DNA of 64,000 nucleotides from Candidatus Doudnabacteria bacterium RIFCSPHIGHO2_02_FULL_42_25 (GTDB lineage: Bacteria; Patescibacteria; Doudnabacteria; UBA920; O2-02-FULL-48-8): positions 124,001 through 188,000 of the forward strand of contig MFEQ01000004.1 of assembly GCA_001777665.1 (NCBI GenBank). Direction: 5' to 3'. The notes under the pieces are model-generated. The model was not told where the DNA came from and did not search any database. It saw nothing but the letters and a program-made list of their open reading frames with translations. The position numbers and the translations under genes were made by a program. Positions 1-7,474 of this stretch are shown here, one piece after another. Position 1 is the first letter of the stretch. The number at the start of each line of letters is the position of its first letter.

Positions 1-962
1 AGATTGGCAGAAATTTCTACTGGTGCAATGATATAATACGCCGGAACTGAATATGGAACATTCGGCAAACTGACTTCTGATACTTCAGCTCCCAGTGCTT
101 CTACTTGTTTGATTGCATTCTCAACTATCGCTCTAACCTCTGGATCAATACCTTCTACAAAAAATTCTTTTGGGATACCGATTTTCATGCCCTTTAAATC
201 TTCGGATAGTGCTGCTGAATAATCCGGAACAAGTTTAGGTAAACTCGTACTGTCTTTGACGTCTTGTCCGACAATCATTTGCAGAGCCAACGCTGCGTCT
301 TCTACTGTTCTCGTAAATACTCCGATCTGGTCCATCGATGAACACATGGCTATCAAACCAAATCTGGATACTCGGCCATAGGTCGGTTTCATACCTACGA
401 CACCACAAAACGATGCTGGCTGTCGGATCGAACCAAATGTATCGGATCCAATACTAAAAATTACTTCGCCAGAGGCAACCGATGCAGCAGAACCTCCAGA
501 AGATCCACCTGGCACCCTAGACAAATCGTATGGATTTTTGGTCGGGCCATAAGCAGAATATAGAGTCGATGCTCCCATGGCGAATTCATCCAAATTCGTT
601 TTCCCCATCATCACAGGAGAAACTTTTTTTAATTTTTCAATAACTGTCGCGTCATATGGTGCGACATAATTTTCCAAAATTTTTGAAGCTGCTGTAGCTT
701 TCATGCCTTTGACTAAAATACAATCTTTCACCGAATAAGGAATCCCAGTTAACGCAAAATTTTCATTGTCAGCAATGATCATTCGGTCGACTTCATCCGC
801 TTGCTCCATCGCCTCTTTTTCCGCTACATACAAAAAAGCATGAACTTTATCATCCACTTCTTTGATTCGTTCCAAAGACATCTCTGCCAGTTCTTTCGCA
901 GAAACTTCTTTTTTCGCAATCAACTCTGATGCAGATTTAATTGTAAGGTCTGTAAAATTCAT
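1..962 (-). CDS. gatA: Asp/Glu-tRNA amidotransferase subunit A (3' part missing)
   Basis: The frame opens at an ATG at 962 and runs off the left edge, giving about 320 residues of the roughly 480 expected. The translation shows the amidase signature: the catalytic Lys in SVKDC, the Ser-rich PGGSSGGSAA loop and the downstream GSDTFGSIRQPASFCG segment. GatA releases ammonia from glutamine for GatB, which amidates Glu-tRNA(Gln) or Asp-tRNA(Asn). The start overlaps the gatC stop by four bases (ATGA), so the two are translationally coupled. gatB is not in the window. Identity is very secure. Confidence 0.96.
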   Translation of the reverse strand, partial: MNFTDLTIKSASELIAKKEVSAKELAEMSLERIKEVDDKVHAFLYVAEKEAMEQADEVDRMIIADNENFALTGIPYSVKDCILVKGMKATAASKILENYVAPYDATVIEKLKKVSPVMMGKTNLDEFAMGASTLYSAYGPTKNPYDLSRVPGGSSGGSAASVASGEVIFSIGSDTFGSIRQPASFCGVVGMKPTYGRVSRFGLIAMCSSMDQIGVFTRTVEDAALALQMIVGQDVKDSTSLPKLVPDYSAALSEDLKGMKIGIPKEFFVEGIDPEVRAIVENAIKQVEALGAEVSEVSLPNVPYSVPAYYIIAPVEISAN

Positions 963-1243
963 TCCAGTATACTTTTAACTTTAATATAATCATCATGACG
1001 TGAAGGCACTTGATCTAAAAATAATTTCGGATCAGCGCTCTCGATTGCGACATCGTCTCGCATTAAATTCAATGCATCTTTATCATACTCTTCCCCTAGC
1101 ACTTTACTTTGAATTGCTTTGAGCTGATCCACGTAATCCAAAATGGCTGACAATTCAGTTTGTAGTTTTTGTTTCTCTTCTTCTTCGAAGGAAAGTCTGG
1201 CTAATTTGGCGATACGATTGACTTCGTCGAGGGAAATAGACAT
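959..1243 (-). CDS. gatC: Asp/Glu-tRNA amidotransferase subunit C
   Basis: A 94-residue protein of normal GatC length. It has the N-terminal family pattern (LDEVNRIAKLARLSFEEEE) and the C-terminal stretch LRDDVAIES...DQVPSRHDDYIKV. GatC is the small belt subunit that stabilises GatA on GatB. It is the first gene of gatCA and overlaps gatA by four bases. A -10-like TATAAT lies about 14 bases upstream on the minus strand, in the short gap shared with divergent lemA. Confidence 0.95.
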   Translation of the reverse strand: MSISLDEVNRIAKLARLSFEEEEKQKLQTELSAILDYVDQLKAIQSKVLGEEYDKDALNLMRDDVAIESADPKLFLDQVPSRHDDYIKVKSILE

Positions 1244-1269
1244 AATATTAGTAATTAATTATAACATAT

Positions 1270-1845
1270 ATGCTCATTTTTTGGATAGTTCTCGGTTTAC
1301 TGGTACTTGGGTTTATAGGTATTTACAACAGTTTAATCCATTCCCGCAACAGAGTGGATGAAGCTTGGTCAGATATTGAAGTTCAGCTCAAACGTAGATA
1401 TGACTTGATCCCGAACTTAGTCAATACGGTCAAAGGTTACGCACAGCATGAACAAGGGACTCTGACGAAAGTCACTGAAGCGAGAGCCAAAGCTACGGCT
1501 ATTACCATGGATCCGACCAAGCTCAACGTGGAACAGATGGCCAAATTCCAAGCTGCGCAGGGTGAATTGTCTCAAGCGATCGGCCGACTCTTTGCACTGT
1601 CCGAACAGTATCCAGATTTGAAAGCCAATCAAAATTTCATGCAGTTACAGTCTGATCTAACTGACACGGAAGATAAAATTCAGGCATCCAGACGTTTCTA
1701 CAATGGTAATGTCCGCGACTTCAATACTAAACTGCAAACATTCCCAACCAACTTGTTTGCTAGTATGCTTGGGTTTACTGCCAGAGCCTTCTTCGATATC
1801 GATGAAAAAGGTGTGATCGGCCAAACTCCAAACGTTCAGTTCTAA
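1270..1845 (+). CDS. lemA: LemA family membrane protein
   Basis: A 191-residue protein with one N-terminal membrane helix (residues 3-22) followed by the LemA signature NSLIHSRNRVDEAWSDIEVQ and long helices (KRRYDLIPNLVNTVKGYA). It ends with the characteristic ANLFASMLGF-type segment seen here as TNLFASMLGFTARAFF. The molecular role of LemA is not settled. Placement directly before the M48 protease htpX, as here, is a common bacterial arrangement and suggests a shared membrane-stress role. Confidence 0.93.
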   Translation: MLIFWIVLGLLVLGFIGIYNSLIHSRNRVDEAWSDIEVQLKRRYDLIPNLVNTVKGYAQHEQGTLTKVTEARAKATAITMDPTKLNVEQMAKFQAAQGELSQAIGRLFALSEQYPDLKANQNFMQLQSDLTDTEDKIQASRRFYNGNVRDFNTKLQTFPTNLFASMLGFTARAFFDIDEKGVIGQTPNVQF

Positions 1846-1850
1846 GCCTA

Positions 1851-1946
1851 CGAAAGTACGAATTCTCGAATTACGAACTGTTCGCCCGCCTGCCATGACG
1901 GCATGTCGGGCAGGTAGTTTCGCAATTTCGTATTTCGTAGAAATAC
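1851..1946. repeat. composite inverted repeat (ACGAA arms around a CCTGCC palindrome)
   Basis: Left arm GCCTACGAAAGTACGAA and right arm TTTCGTATTTCGTAG are complementary. They enclose a GC-rich palindrome at 1885-1914 (CCCGCCTGCC...GGGCAGG). The inner palindrome is almost identical, in the opposite orientation, to the one at 3834-3866, which has the same type of outer arms. It fills the lemA-htpX gap. No protein can be read from it. Confidence 0.8.
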
Positions 1947-1947
1947 C

Positions 1948-2832
1948 ATGATCTACACCGAGATCTCGAAAAACAAACGTAATACAGCATTGCTAATAAC
2001 TTTTTTCCTAGTCCTCATAGTCGGGCTTGGATATGTCTTTTCGCTTTATGTGGATGAACCCCTACTGCTGCCAATTGCTGTCGGGTTCTCCATCCTTATG
2101 AGTTTCTTTAGCTATTATTTTTCTGACACAATAGTGCTCAAAATGTCGCATGCGAAAGAAATAAAACGAATTGATGATCAAGAGCTTTATCGATCAGTTG
2201 AAAACTTAGCGATTACCGCAGGATTGCCCACGCCGAAAATTTACTTAATCGAAGATACCGCACCCAACGCATTTGCGACAGGCCGAGACCCGAAACATGC
2301 AGTGGTCGCCATTACTACTGGGCTTCGCCAAAAGTTAACCAAGCAGGAACTGGATGGGGTCATGGCTCATGAGCTATCCCACATTGGCAACTATGACATC
2401 CGCCTCACCACAATTATTGTCGTCTTAGTTGGAGTCGTGACATTGCTGGCTGATTGGATGCTCCGGATATCATTTCATGGTCGAAGACGAGAAGGTGGCG
2501 GTTTGATTATGCTCATCGGATTGGTCTTAGCACTTCTCTCACCTATTGCTGCCACGATTATCCAATTGGCTATTTCCAGAAAACGAGAATACCTGGCTGA
2601 TGCTTCAGGAGCTCTACTCACTCGATATCCCAAAGGATTAGCGGATGCGCTTCGAAAAATATCCCATGATCATGAGCCTCTGGAAGTGGCCAACAAAGCG
2701 ACAGCGCATCTCTACATCGTCAATCCACTCAAAGAACATTTAGACCAAAAAGATCGGATCGGTCGGTTTGCTTCACTCTTCCAGACCCATCCCCCACTCC
2801 AGGACCGCATCGAGCGTCTAGAAAAGATGTAA
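1948..2832 (+). CDS. htpX: M48 family zinc metalloprotease HtpX
   Basis: A 294-residue membrane protease. Two N-terminal membrane helices (about residues 15-58) precede the zinc site HELSH (in VMAHELSHIGN, about residue 141). Two further membrane segments follow around 150-212, then the third zinc ligand region KREYLADASGA. HtpX degrades misfolded membrane proteins, with its active site facing the cytoplasm. Start ATG at 1948 follows a composite repeat; no clear Shine-Dalgarno is visible. Paired with lemA. Confidence 0.95.
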   Translation: MIYTEISKNKRNTALLITFFLVLIVGLGYVFSLYVDEPLLLPIAVGFSILMSFFSYYFSDTIVLKMSHAKEIKRIDDQELYRSVENLAITAGLPTPKIYLIEDTAPNAFATGRDPKHAVVAITTGLRQKLTKQELDGVMAHELSHIGNYDIRLTTIIVVLVGVVTLLADWMLRISFHGRRREGGGLIMLIGLVLALLSPIAATIIQLAISRKREYLADASGALLTRYPKGLADALRKISHDHEPLEVANKATAHLYIVNPLKEHLDQKDRIGRFASLFQTHPPLQDRIERLEKM

Positions 2833-2849
2833 CCATATTGACCTAACCC

Positions 2850-2877
2850 ATCCCGAACTTGATCCGGGATCTTTTTC
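2850..2877 (+). terminator. terminator-like palindromic repeat after htpX
   Basis: The inverted repeat ATCCCG...CGGGAT (2850-2870) with the text GAACTTGATC between the arms is followed by CTTTTTC. It can terminate htpX. It also resembles the GC-rich palindromes scattered in this genome, and it supplies the -35 box (TTGATC) of the next gene. Confidence 0.6.
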
Positions 2878-2887
2878 ATGCTAAAAT
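2859..2887 (+). promoter_or_regulatory. promoter of the PpnP-like gene
   Basis: TTGATC (2859-2864), a 17-base spacer and TAAAAT (2882-2887). The -35 box lies inside the palindromic repeat that ends htpX. A consensus AGGAGG (2902-2907) and GTG start follow. Confidence 0.65.
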
Positions 2888-2911
2888 CCTCCTACTGAAT
2901 CAGGAGGAAAC

Positions 2912-3190
2912 GTGCTTACACATCGCATTCACGAAAACCGCAGAGGCTTAGGTAACGCCCAGAGTCTGTACTTCCAAGACTCCTCGGATCGGTTCAGCGT
3001 CGGAATCGTTGCCCCAGGACGATACCCTTTCAAGAAGCAACCTGCTCAGAGCATAAAGGTCGTCCGCGGCGCGCTTGAAATCAACGGCATCAACTTCACA
3101 CCTGAATCTGGTCCCTGCATTATTGAAGGGGGTCAGAACGCAACTGTAGTTGCGACTCAACCGTCGGCCTACATCTGCGAAGGCGACTAA
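2912..3190 (+). CDS. ppnP: PpnP-like pyrimidine/purine nucleoside phosphorylase (cupin)
   Basis: A 92-residue single-domain cupin. The central pattern SVGIVAPGRYPF...VVRGALEINGINF...AYICEGD follows the PpnP family (previously DUF1255), whose members phosphorolyse nucleosides to base and ribose-1-phosphate. The N-terminus (MLTHRIHENRRGLG) is unlike the family and the fit is partial, so catalytic function is inferred. Translation starts at GTG five bases after AGGAGG. The gene has its own promoter and terminator and is GC-richer than its neighbours, like several other small units in this window. Confidence 0.72.
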   Translation: MLTHRIHENRRGLGNAQSLYFQDSSDRFSVGIVAPGRYPFKKQPAQSIKVVRGALEINGINFTPESGPCIIEGGQNATVVATQPSAYICEGD

Positions 3191-3213
3191 TAATCGCCTG
3201 AACTTCAATTTAC

Positions 3214-3245
3214 AGAGCCTGACTCGTTCGGCTCTTTCTTTTTTT
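3214..3245 (+). terminator. intrinsic terminator of the PpnP-like gene
   Basis: Stem AGAGCC/GGCTCT (3214-3219 with 3230-3235) followed by TTCTTTTTTT. Confidence 0.85.
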
Positions 3246-3251
3246 AAAACA

Positions 3252-3327
3252 TTAGCGAAAAATCACTTCTTAAGGCTCTGAAGAGGGATCTCTCCCCCGG
3301 ATCGGAGTCCGGGGTCGAGATGGTTAC
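3252..3327. repeat. palindromic repeat related to the element at 41650-41710
   Basis: Contains a CCCCGGATCGGAGTCCGGGG palindrome flanked by AGCGAAAAATC...AGAGGGATCTCTC and TCGAGATGG. The flanking words match, in inverted orientation, the palindrome at 41650-41710 (CCATCTCGA...GAGAGATCCCTCTT...TCGAAATGG). A separate hairpin, ACCTATTTG/CAAATAGGT, follows at 3327-3353 next to the recX end. Confidence 0.65.
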
Positions 3328-3357
3328 CTATTTGGTCCGATCGTACAAATAGGTAAT

Positions 3358-3783
3358 TCAGCAAAAATCCTGAAGAATTGTTCTGATCACATCATTTCGA
3401 AAACCCTTACTCGACAGTCGTTGGGCAATTTTTGGTTTCGGTAAATTTCCTGATTTGTTTAAAACCTTTTTGGCGAGTTCTAACTCGAGTTCAAAAGTTA
3501 AATTTGCTTTCAGTGCTGCTTCCGCTTCATTGCTTGCAATCCCCCGCTGCATTAACTTACTCTTAAGGCCATAGAAGCCATAAGTTTTATTTCTAAGTAA
3601 TTCGTCCAAATAGAGTTGGACAAACCGATCATTGTCGATAAGGTTTTCTTCCTGTAATTTCTGAATTACACCCTCAACTTCCTCACGACTAAAACCTCTC
3701 ATCAACAGCTTTTTGGTTAATTCGCCTGAATGATGAGGCCTGATTTTCAACAGTTTTATGGCTTTATCGTAAACGCTTGACAT
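3358..3783 (-). CDS. recX: regulatory protein RecX
   Basis: A 141-residue, mostly helical protein with the RecX three-helix repeats: RPHHSGELTKKLLMRGFSREEVEGVI, then LIDNDRFVQLYLDEL...YGFYGLKSKLMQRGI. RecX binds RecA filaments and limits strand exchange. Length is normal. A TATTAT box lies seven bases upstream of the ATG (3791-3796 on the plus strand), so the mRNA is probably leaderless. recA is not in the window. Confidence 0.93.
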   Translation of the reverse strand: MSSVYDKAIKLLKIRPHHSGELTKKLLMRGFSREEVEGVIQKLQEENLIDNDRFVQLYLDELLRNKTYGFYGLKSKLMQRGIASNEAEAALKANLTFELELELAKKVLNKSGNLPKPKIAQRLSSKGFRNDVIRTILQDFC

Positions 3784-3810
3784 ATCTGCTATAATATTAG
3801 TATAGTACTG

Positions 3811-3927
3811 CCTACGAAAGTACGAAAGGATTACCTGCCCGACATGCCAGTCATGGCAGGCGGGCGAAAATACGAAAGGTTTTCACACATGTTCGTATTT
3901 CGAACAAATTCGTAGTTCGTAGAAGAA
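3811..3927. repeat. composite inverted repeat, partner of the 1851-1946 element
   Basis: Outer arms CCTACGAAAGTACGAAA and TTCGTATTTCG...TTCGTAGTTCGTAG surround the palindrome at 3834-3866 (CCTGCCCGACATGCC...GGCAGGCGGGCG). That inner palindrome differs by about one base from the reverse complement of 1885-1914. It lies between recX and clpC, where it may also affect their divergent transcription. Confidence 0.8.
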
Positions 3928-3962
3928 TTTTAACCATTTGCTTTAGGCATCAAAATTCAAAT

Positions 3963-6473
3963 ATGAACCACTTTTCATTCATTTTAGAACGATTATCGTC
4001 CAGAGCCAAGAACGCTTTGATCACTTCACAGCGAATTTCTGAAGATTTGCATCATGACCACATCGGCACGGAGCATTTACTTTATGGAATCGTCGAAGAA
4101 AAAGCGTCTTTCGCTGCGGAAATTTTACTTAAAAACAAAGTCACTCCAGAAACCGTAAAGAATGAGATAATCCACATGAATCAAACTCATGTTTCTGATA
4201 AATGGCAGCCAAAATTGTCCAACAATCTTCGTGAAGTCATAGAGAAAGCTGCCATTATCGCTAGCCGCTATCAATACCAATTTATCGGCACGGAACATTT
4301 TCTCTACGGCATTACAGATATGGACAGCGATGAAGCCAAAGGTATGCTTCTAGGAATGAAAGTTTCTGTCACTGAACTTCGAAAAAATCTGCTCTCTATT
4401 TTTGAAAATGTTTCTCGCTTCCCTGACTTACTCAATGTCGATGAGCAGCCAGAACTCGCTATGCCTACAGAAAAAAATTCCAAAACGCCGGCGCTCGATT
4501 ATTTCACTACTGATCTTTCTAAAAAAGCACATAAAGGAAAAATCGATCCTGTGATCGGACGCAAAAGCGAAATCGAACGGTTGATTTCCATTCTGAATCG
4601 ACGCACAAAAAATAATCCGGTTTTGATTGGCGAACCAGGAGTCGGTAAAACTGCAATTGTAGAAGGTCTAGCCCTCGCCATCTCGAAACAAGAAGTGCCT
4701 GATACTTTAATCGATAAAAAAATTCTGACTCTGGATATGGCACTGGTTGTCGCAGGTTCGATGTTCCGTGGAGAATTTGAACAACGACTGAAACAAGTGA
4801 TCGATGAAGTTAAAGATAATGCCAACATTATTTTGTTCATCGATGAATTGCATACGATTGTTGGTGCAGGTGCCACCACCGGTTCTCTAGATGCTGCTAA
4901 TATTTTAAAACCTGCCCTAGCCCGAGGCGAAATTCGAGTCATCGGTGCGACAACTTTGGCTGAATACAAAAAACATATTGAACACGATGCAGCATTAGAA
5001 CGACGCTTCCAGCCAATTCTCGTCGAGGAACCATCAATGGATGAATCAGTTGAAATTTTGTTAGGACTCCGCGAACATTACGAACGACATCATAATGTCG
5101 AGATCACGGATGATGCGATTAAAGCCGCAGTGGAACTATCCACGCGCTATATTACTGATCGCTTCCTGCCTGATAAAGCTCTGGATTTGATTGACGAAAC
5201 CGCAGCCTATACCAAAACATTAAATACCAAAACCCGATCGATACGGGTCGTCAAAAAAATAGAATCCGAATTGCGACGTCTAGAAGAAGAAAAAACCAAA
5301 GCTGTCATGCTGCAGGATTTTACGACTGCGCTCCATCTAAAAACCCAAGAAGATAAACTGAAAAAACAACGTGCTGAATACCAAAAAACTTTTAGCCGCA
5401 AAGGAGTCGGTACTCCAAACATGCAGATTACTTCCGAAGATATCGGTCGTACCGTTTCAAACATCACGAAAATTCCATTGACCAAACTTCTCAAGTCCGA
5501 AAGCAAAAAACTGATTGGCCTCGAAAAAATCATGCAAGCACGAATCGTCGGTCAGGACGATGCCATCAAAATCATTGCTTCTGCCATCCGACGTTCCCGT
5601 GCAGGCATTACCTCTCCGAAACGTCCTATCGCCTCTTTCCTATTCTTGGGCCCTACTGGAGTGGGGAAAACAGAAACCGCAAAAGTTTTAGCGGAAGAAG
5701 TGTTTGAAAACAAAGACGCCTTGATCCGCGTCGATATGTCTGAATTCATGGAACGCCACAATGTCGCGAGACTGATCGGTGCACCTGCTGGATACGTAGG
5801 CTATGAAGAAGGCGGACGTCTGACCGAAGAAATTCGCAAAAAACCGTATGCTGTGATTCTCTTCGATGAAATCGAAAAAGCTCATCCAGATGTGTTCAAT
5901 ATTCTGTTACAAATTCTCGAAGAAGGCGAACTGACTGATGCCGCAGGTAAACGAGTCAATTTCAGAAATACTTTAATTATCATGACGTCTAATATTGGGT
6001 TGAGTGATCTGACGAAACAAGCTGGTAGCATTGGATTTAGCTCTTCCGAAGATGCCAGGTCAAAGGCTGAAACTGAATACGATCGGGTCAAAGAACGAGT
6101 ATTGGAATCACTACGACAAACGATGCGACCAGAGTTGCTCAATCGAATTGATAAATCAGTGGTGTTTCGACCATTGGGTATCGAAGAAATCAAAAAAATT
6201 GTACTCCTGGAACTCAACAATCTCGTAGCTAGAATCATGAAGCATCAAAGCATTTCCCTGTCATACGATAAAGATGTTCTGAAGTTTATCGCAGATAAAA
6301 GCTACGACCCCGCCCAAGGTGCTAGACTTATTCGCCGCAACGTCCAAGAGTTGATCGAAGATGTCGTTGCCGAAAAAATCATTACTGGTGAAGTAGTAGA
6401 AATGTCGGAAGCTAAAATTGCTCTCGAAAACGACAAGATCCAAATCAAAGTAGTGGAGTTAGCAAAAGTTTAG
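3963..6473 (+). CDS. clpC: Clp protease ATPase subunit ClpC
   Basis: An 836-residue Hsp100 unfoldase. Residues 1-145 are the double Clp N domain (two copies of the xxHDHIGTEHLLYGI motif). The first AAA+ module has Walker A GEPGVGKT near residue 224 and Walker B LFIDELH. A coiled-coil middle domain lies around 405-475. The second module has GPTGVGKT near 562 and LFDEIEKAHPDV. The C-terminal D2-small domain follows. It feeds proteins to ClpP, which is not in the window. The start ATG at 3963 lacks a strong SD. The gene is followed after 34 bases by comF. Confidence 0.96.
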   Translation: MNHFSFILERLSSRAKNALITSQRISEDLHHDHIGTEHLLYGIVEEKASFAAEILLKNKVTPETVKNEIIHMNQTHVSDKWQPKLSNNLREVIEKAAIIASRYQYQFIGTEHFLYGITDMDSDEAKGMLLGMKVSVTELRKNLLSIFENVSRFPDLLNVDEQPELAMPTEKNSKTPALDYFTTDLSKKAHKGKIDPVIGRKSEIERLISILNRRTKNNPVLIGEPGVGKTAIVEGLALAISKQEVPDTLIDKKILTLDMALVVAGSMFRGEFEQRLKQVIDEVKDNANIILFIDELHTIVGAGATTGSLDAANILKPALARGEIRVIGATTLAEYKKHIEHDAALERRFQPILVEEPSMDESVEILLGLREHYERHHNVEITDDAIKAAVELSTRYITDRFLPDKALDLIDETAAYTKTLNTKTRSIRVVKKIESELRRLEEEKTKAVMLQDFTTALHLKTQEDKLKKQRAEYQKTFSRKGVGTPNMQITSEDIGRTVSNITKIPLTKLLKSESKKLIGLEKIMQARIVGQDDAIKIIASAIRRSRAGITSPKRPIASFLFLGPTGVGKTETAKVLAEEVFENKDALIRVDMSEFMERHNVARLIGAPAGYVGYEEGGRLTEEIRKKPYAVILFDEIEKAHPDVFNILLQILEEGELTDAAGKRVNFRNTLIIMTSNIGLSDLTKQAGSIGFSSSEDARSKAETEYDRVKERVLESLRQTMRPELLNRIDKSVVFRPLGIEEIKKIVLLELNNLVARIMKHQSISLSYDKDVLKFIADKSYDPAQGARLIRRNVQELIEDVVAEKIITGEVVEMSEAKIALENDKIQIKVVELAKV

Positions 6474-6507
6474 AAATTAGGTCAATTAGGTTAATTAGAA
6501 AATTCAC

Positions 6508-7218
6508 ATGAGAGTAATAGAGGATCTTAAAAAGCTAGGCAGCAGCATAGTTGACCTAGTCTTTCCTGTTTCTTGCATTGTTTGTGGTAAAGATGGAAGC
6601 TACCTCTGTGAAGAAAGTAAAAATAAATTAACGAGACTAGAATTCCAGCAATGTTTAGTCTGTCAGCAGCCGGCTCCATTTGGAAAAACCCATCCGCAAT
6701 GCGTGACCAGGAATTCTGTGGATGGAGCGCTTTCAGCACTGACTCACAAAAATAAACATGTTCATAAAGTTATCGAAGTATTCAAGTATAATTTTGTTTC
6801 GAGTTTAGCTAATCCTCTTTCGGAATTGATCGTGAAAACTATCAACAAACAAGGACTCGAAGGCTACTTCGAAGATTTTATTGTCGTACCAATTCCCCTA
6901 CATCGACGACGTCACAATTGGCGAGGATTCAACCAAGCTCTCCTACTCGCCGAAACTCTTGCCTCTAAACTTGGGCTTAAAATAGACAACCGAATGGTCG
7001 TCAGATCAAAGTTCACCAAACCTCAAGTTAAACTCAAAGCTGATGAACGAAAACGTAATATCGAAAATGCTTTTTCATTAATTGGCGATGTTACAAACAA
7101 AAAAATTCTGTTAGTCGACGATGTCATCACTTCAGGATCGACAGCGAATGAGTTAGCTAAATTACTTAAACGCGCTCATGCCAGCGAAGTCTGGATCGCC
7201 AGTGCTGCGCATGGATAA
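6508..7218 (+). CDS. comF: ComF family phosphoribosyltransferase-like protein
   Basis: A 236-residue protein with an N-terminal zinc-ribbon (CIVCGKDGSYLC, then CLVCQQP) and a C-terminal type I phosphoribosyltransferase fold. The PRPP loop KILLVDDVITSGST is near residues 198-211. The family motif VVPIPLHRRRHNWRGFNQA is also present. ComF proteins act in natural DNA uptake in several bacteria. Here the gene is cotranscribed with clpC. Whether this organism is competent cannot be told from the window. Confidence 0.9.
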   Translation: MRVIEDLKKLGSSIVDLVFPVSCIVCGKDGSYLCEESKNKLTRLEFQQCLVCQQPAPFGKTHPQCVTRNSVDGALSALTHKNKHVHKVIEVFKYNFVSSLANPLSELIVKTINKQGLEGYFEDFIVVPIPLHRRRHNWRGFNQALLLAETLASKLGLKIDNRMVVRSKFTKPQVKLKADERKRNIENAFSLIGDVTNKKILLVDDVITSGSTANELAKLLKRAHASEVWIASAAHG

Positions 7219-7246
7219 TCGCCTCCGGGGCGATTAATCATGATGC

Positions 7247-7274
7247 TTGACAAATTCTGCCAATTTGCTATTAT
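7247..7274 (+). promoter_or_regulatory. promoter of a candidate small RNA
   Basis: TTGACA (7247-7252), a 16-base spacer and TATTAT (7269-7274). No ORF with a plausible start follows before the convergent recQ end. Confidence 0.7.
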
Positions 7275-7280
7275 TGTTTT

Positions 7281-7387
7281 GTCCGAATACTTCCGTATGG
7301 TGGGTGCCTACTCCTTTTGACGGGTAGGATAGGAACAGCCAACCTCTTTACAATGTTGGGTTGCCGAGCCATTGACAGCTCGGTTTT
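7281..7387 (+). ncRNA. candidate independent small RNA, about 107 nt
   Basis: It sits between a near-consensus promoter (7247-7274) and a terminator, stem CCGAGC/GCTCGG with TTTT (7364-7387). The transcript contains a perfect seven-pair hairpin CCTACTC/GGGTAGG (7307-7313 with 7322-7328, one G-U) followed by the unpaired text ATAGGAACAGCCAACC. Size and the AGGAACAGCCA text made me consider the SRP 4.5S RNA, but the conserved GGAA tetraloop and paired arms could not be placed. The family is therefore unassigned. Confidence 0.55.
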
Positions 7388-7474
7388 AAATTTCTCTGAT
7401 GATGTTTCTTTTGCTGAATTTCTCAAATATTATTTGAGCATACTCTTGATCTAAAGTTTTTGCATTTTATCAGG

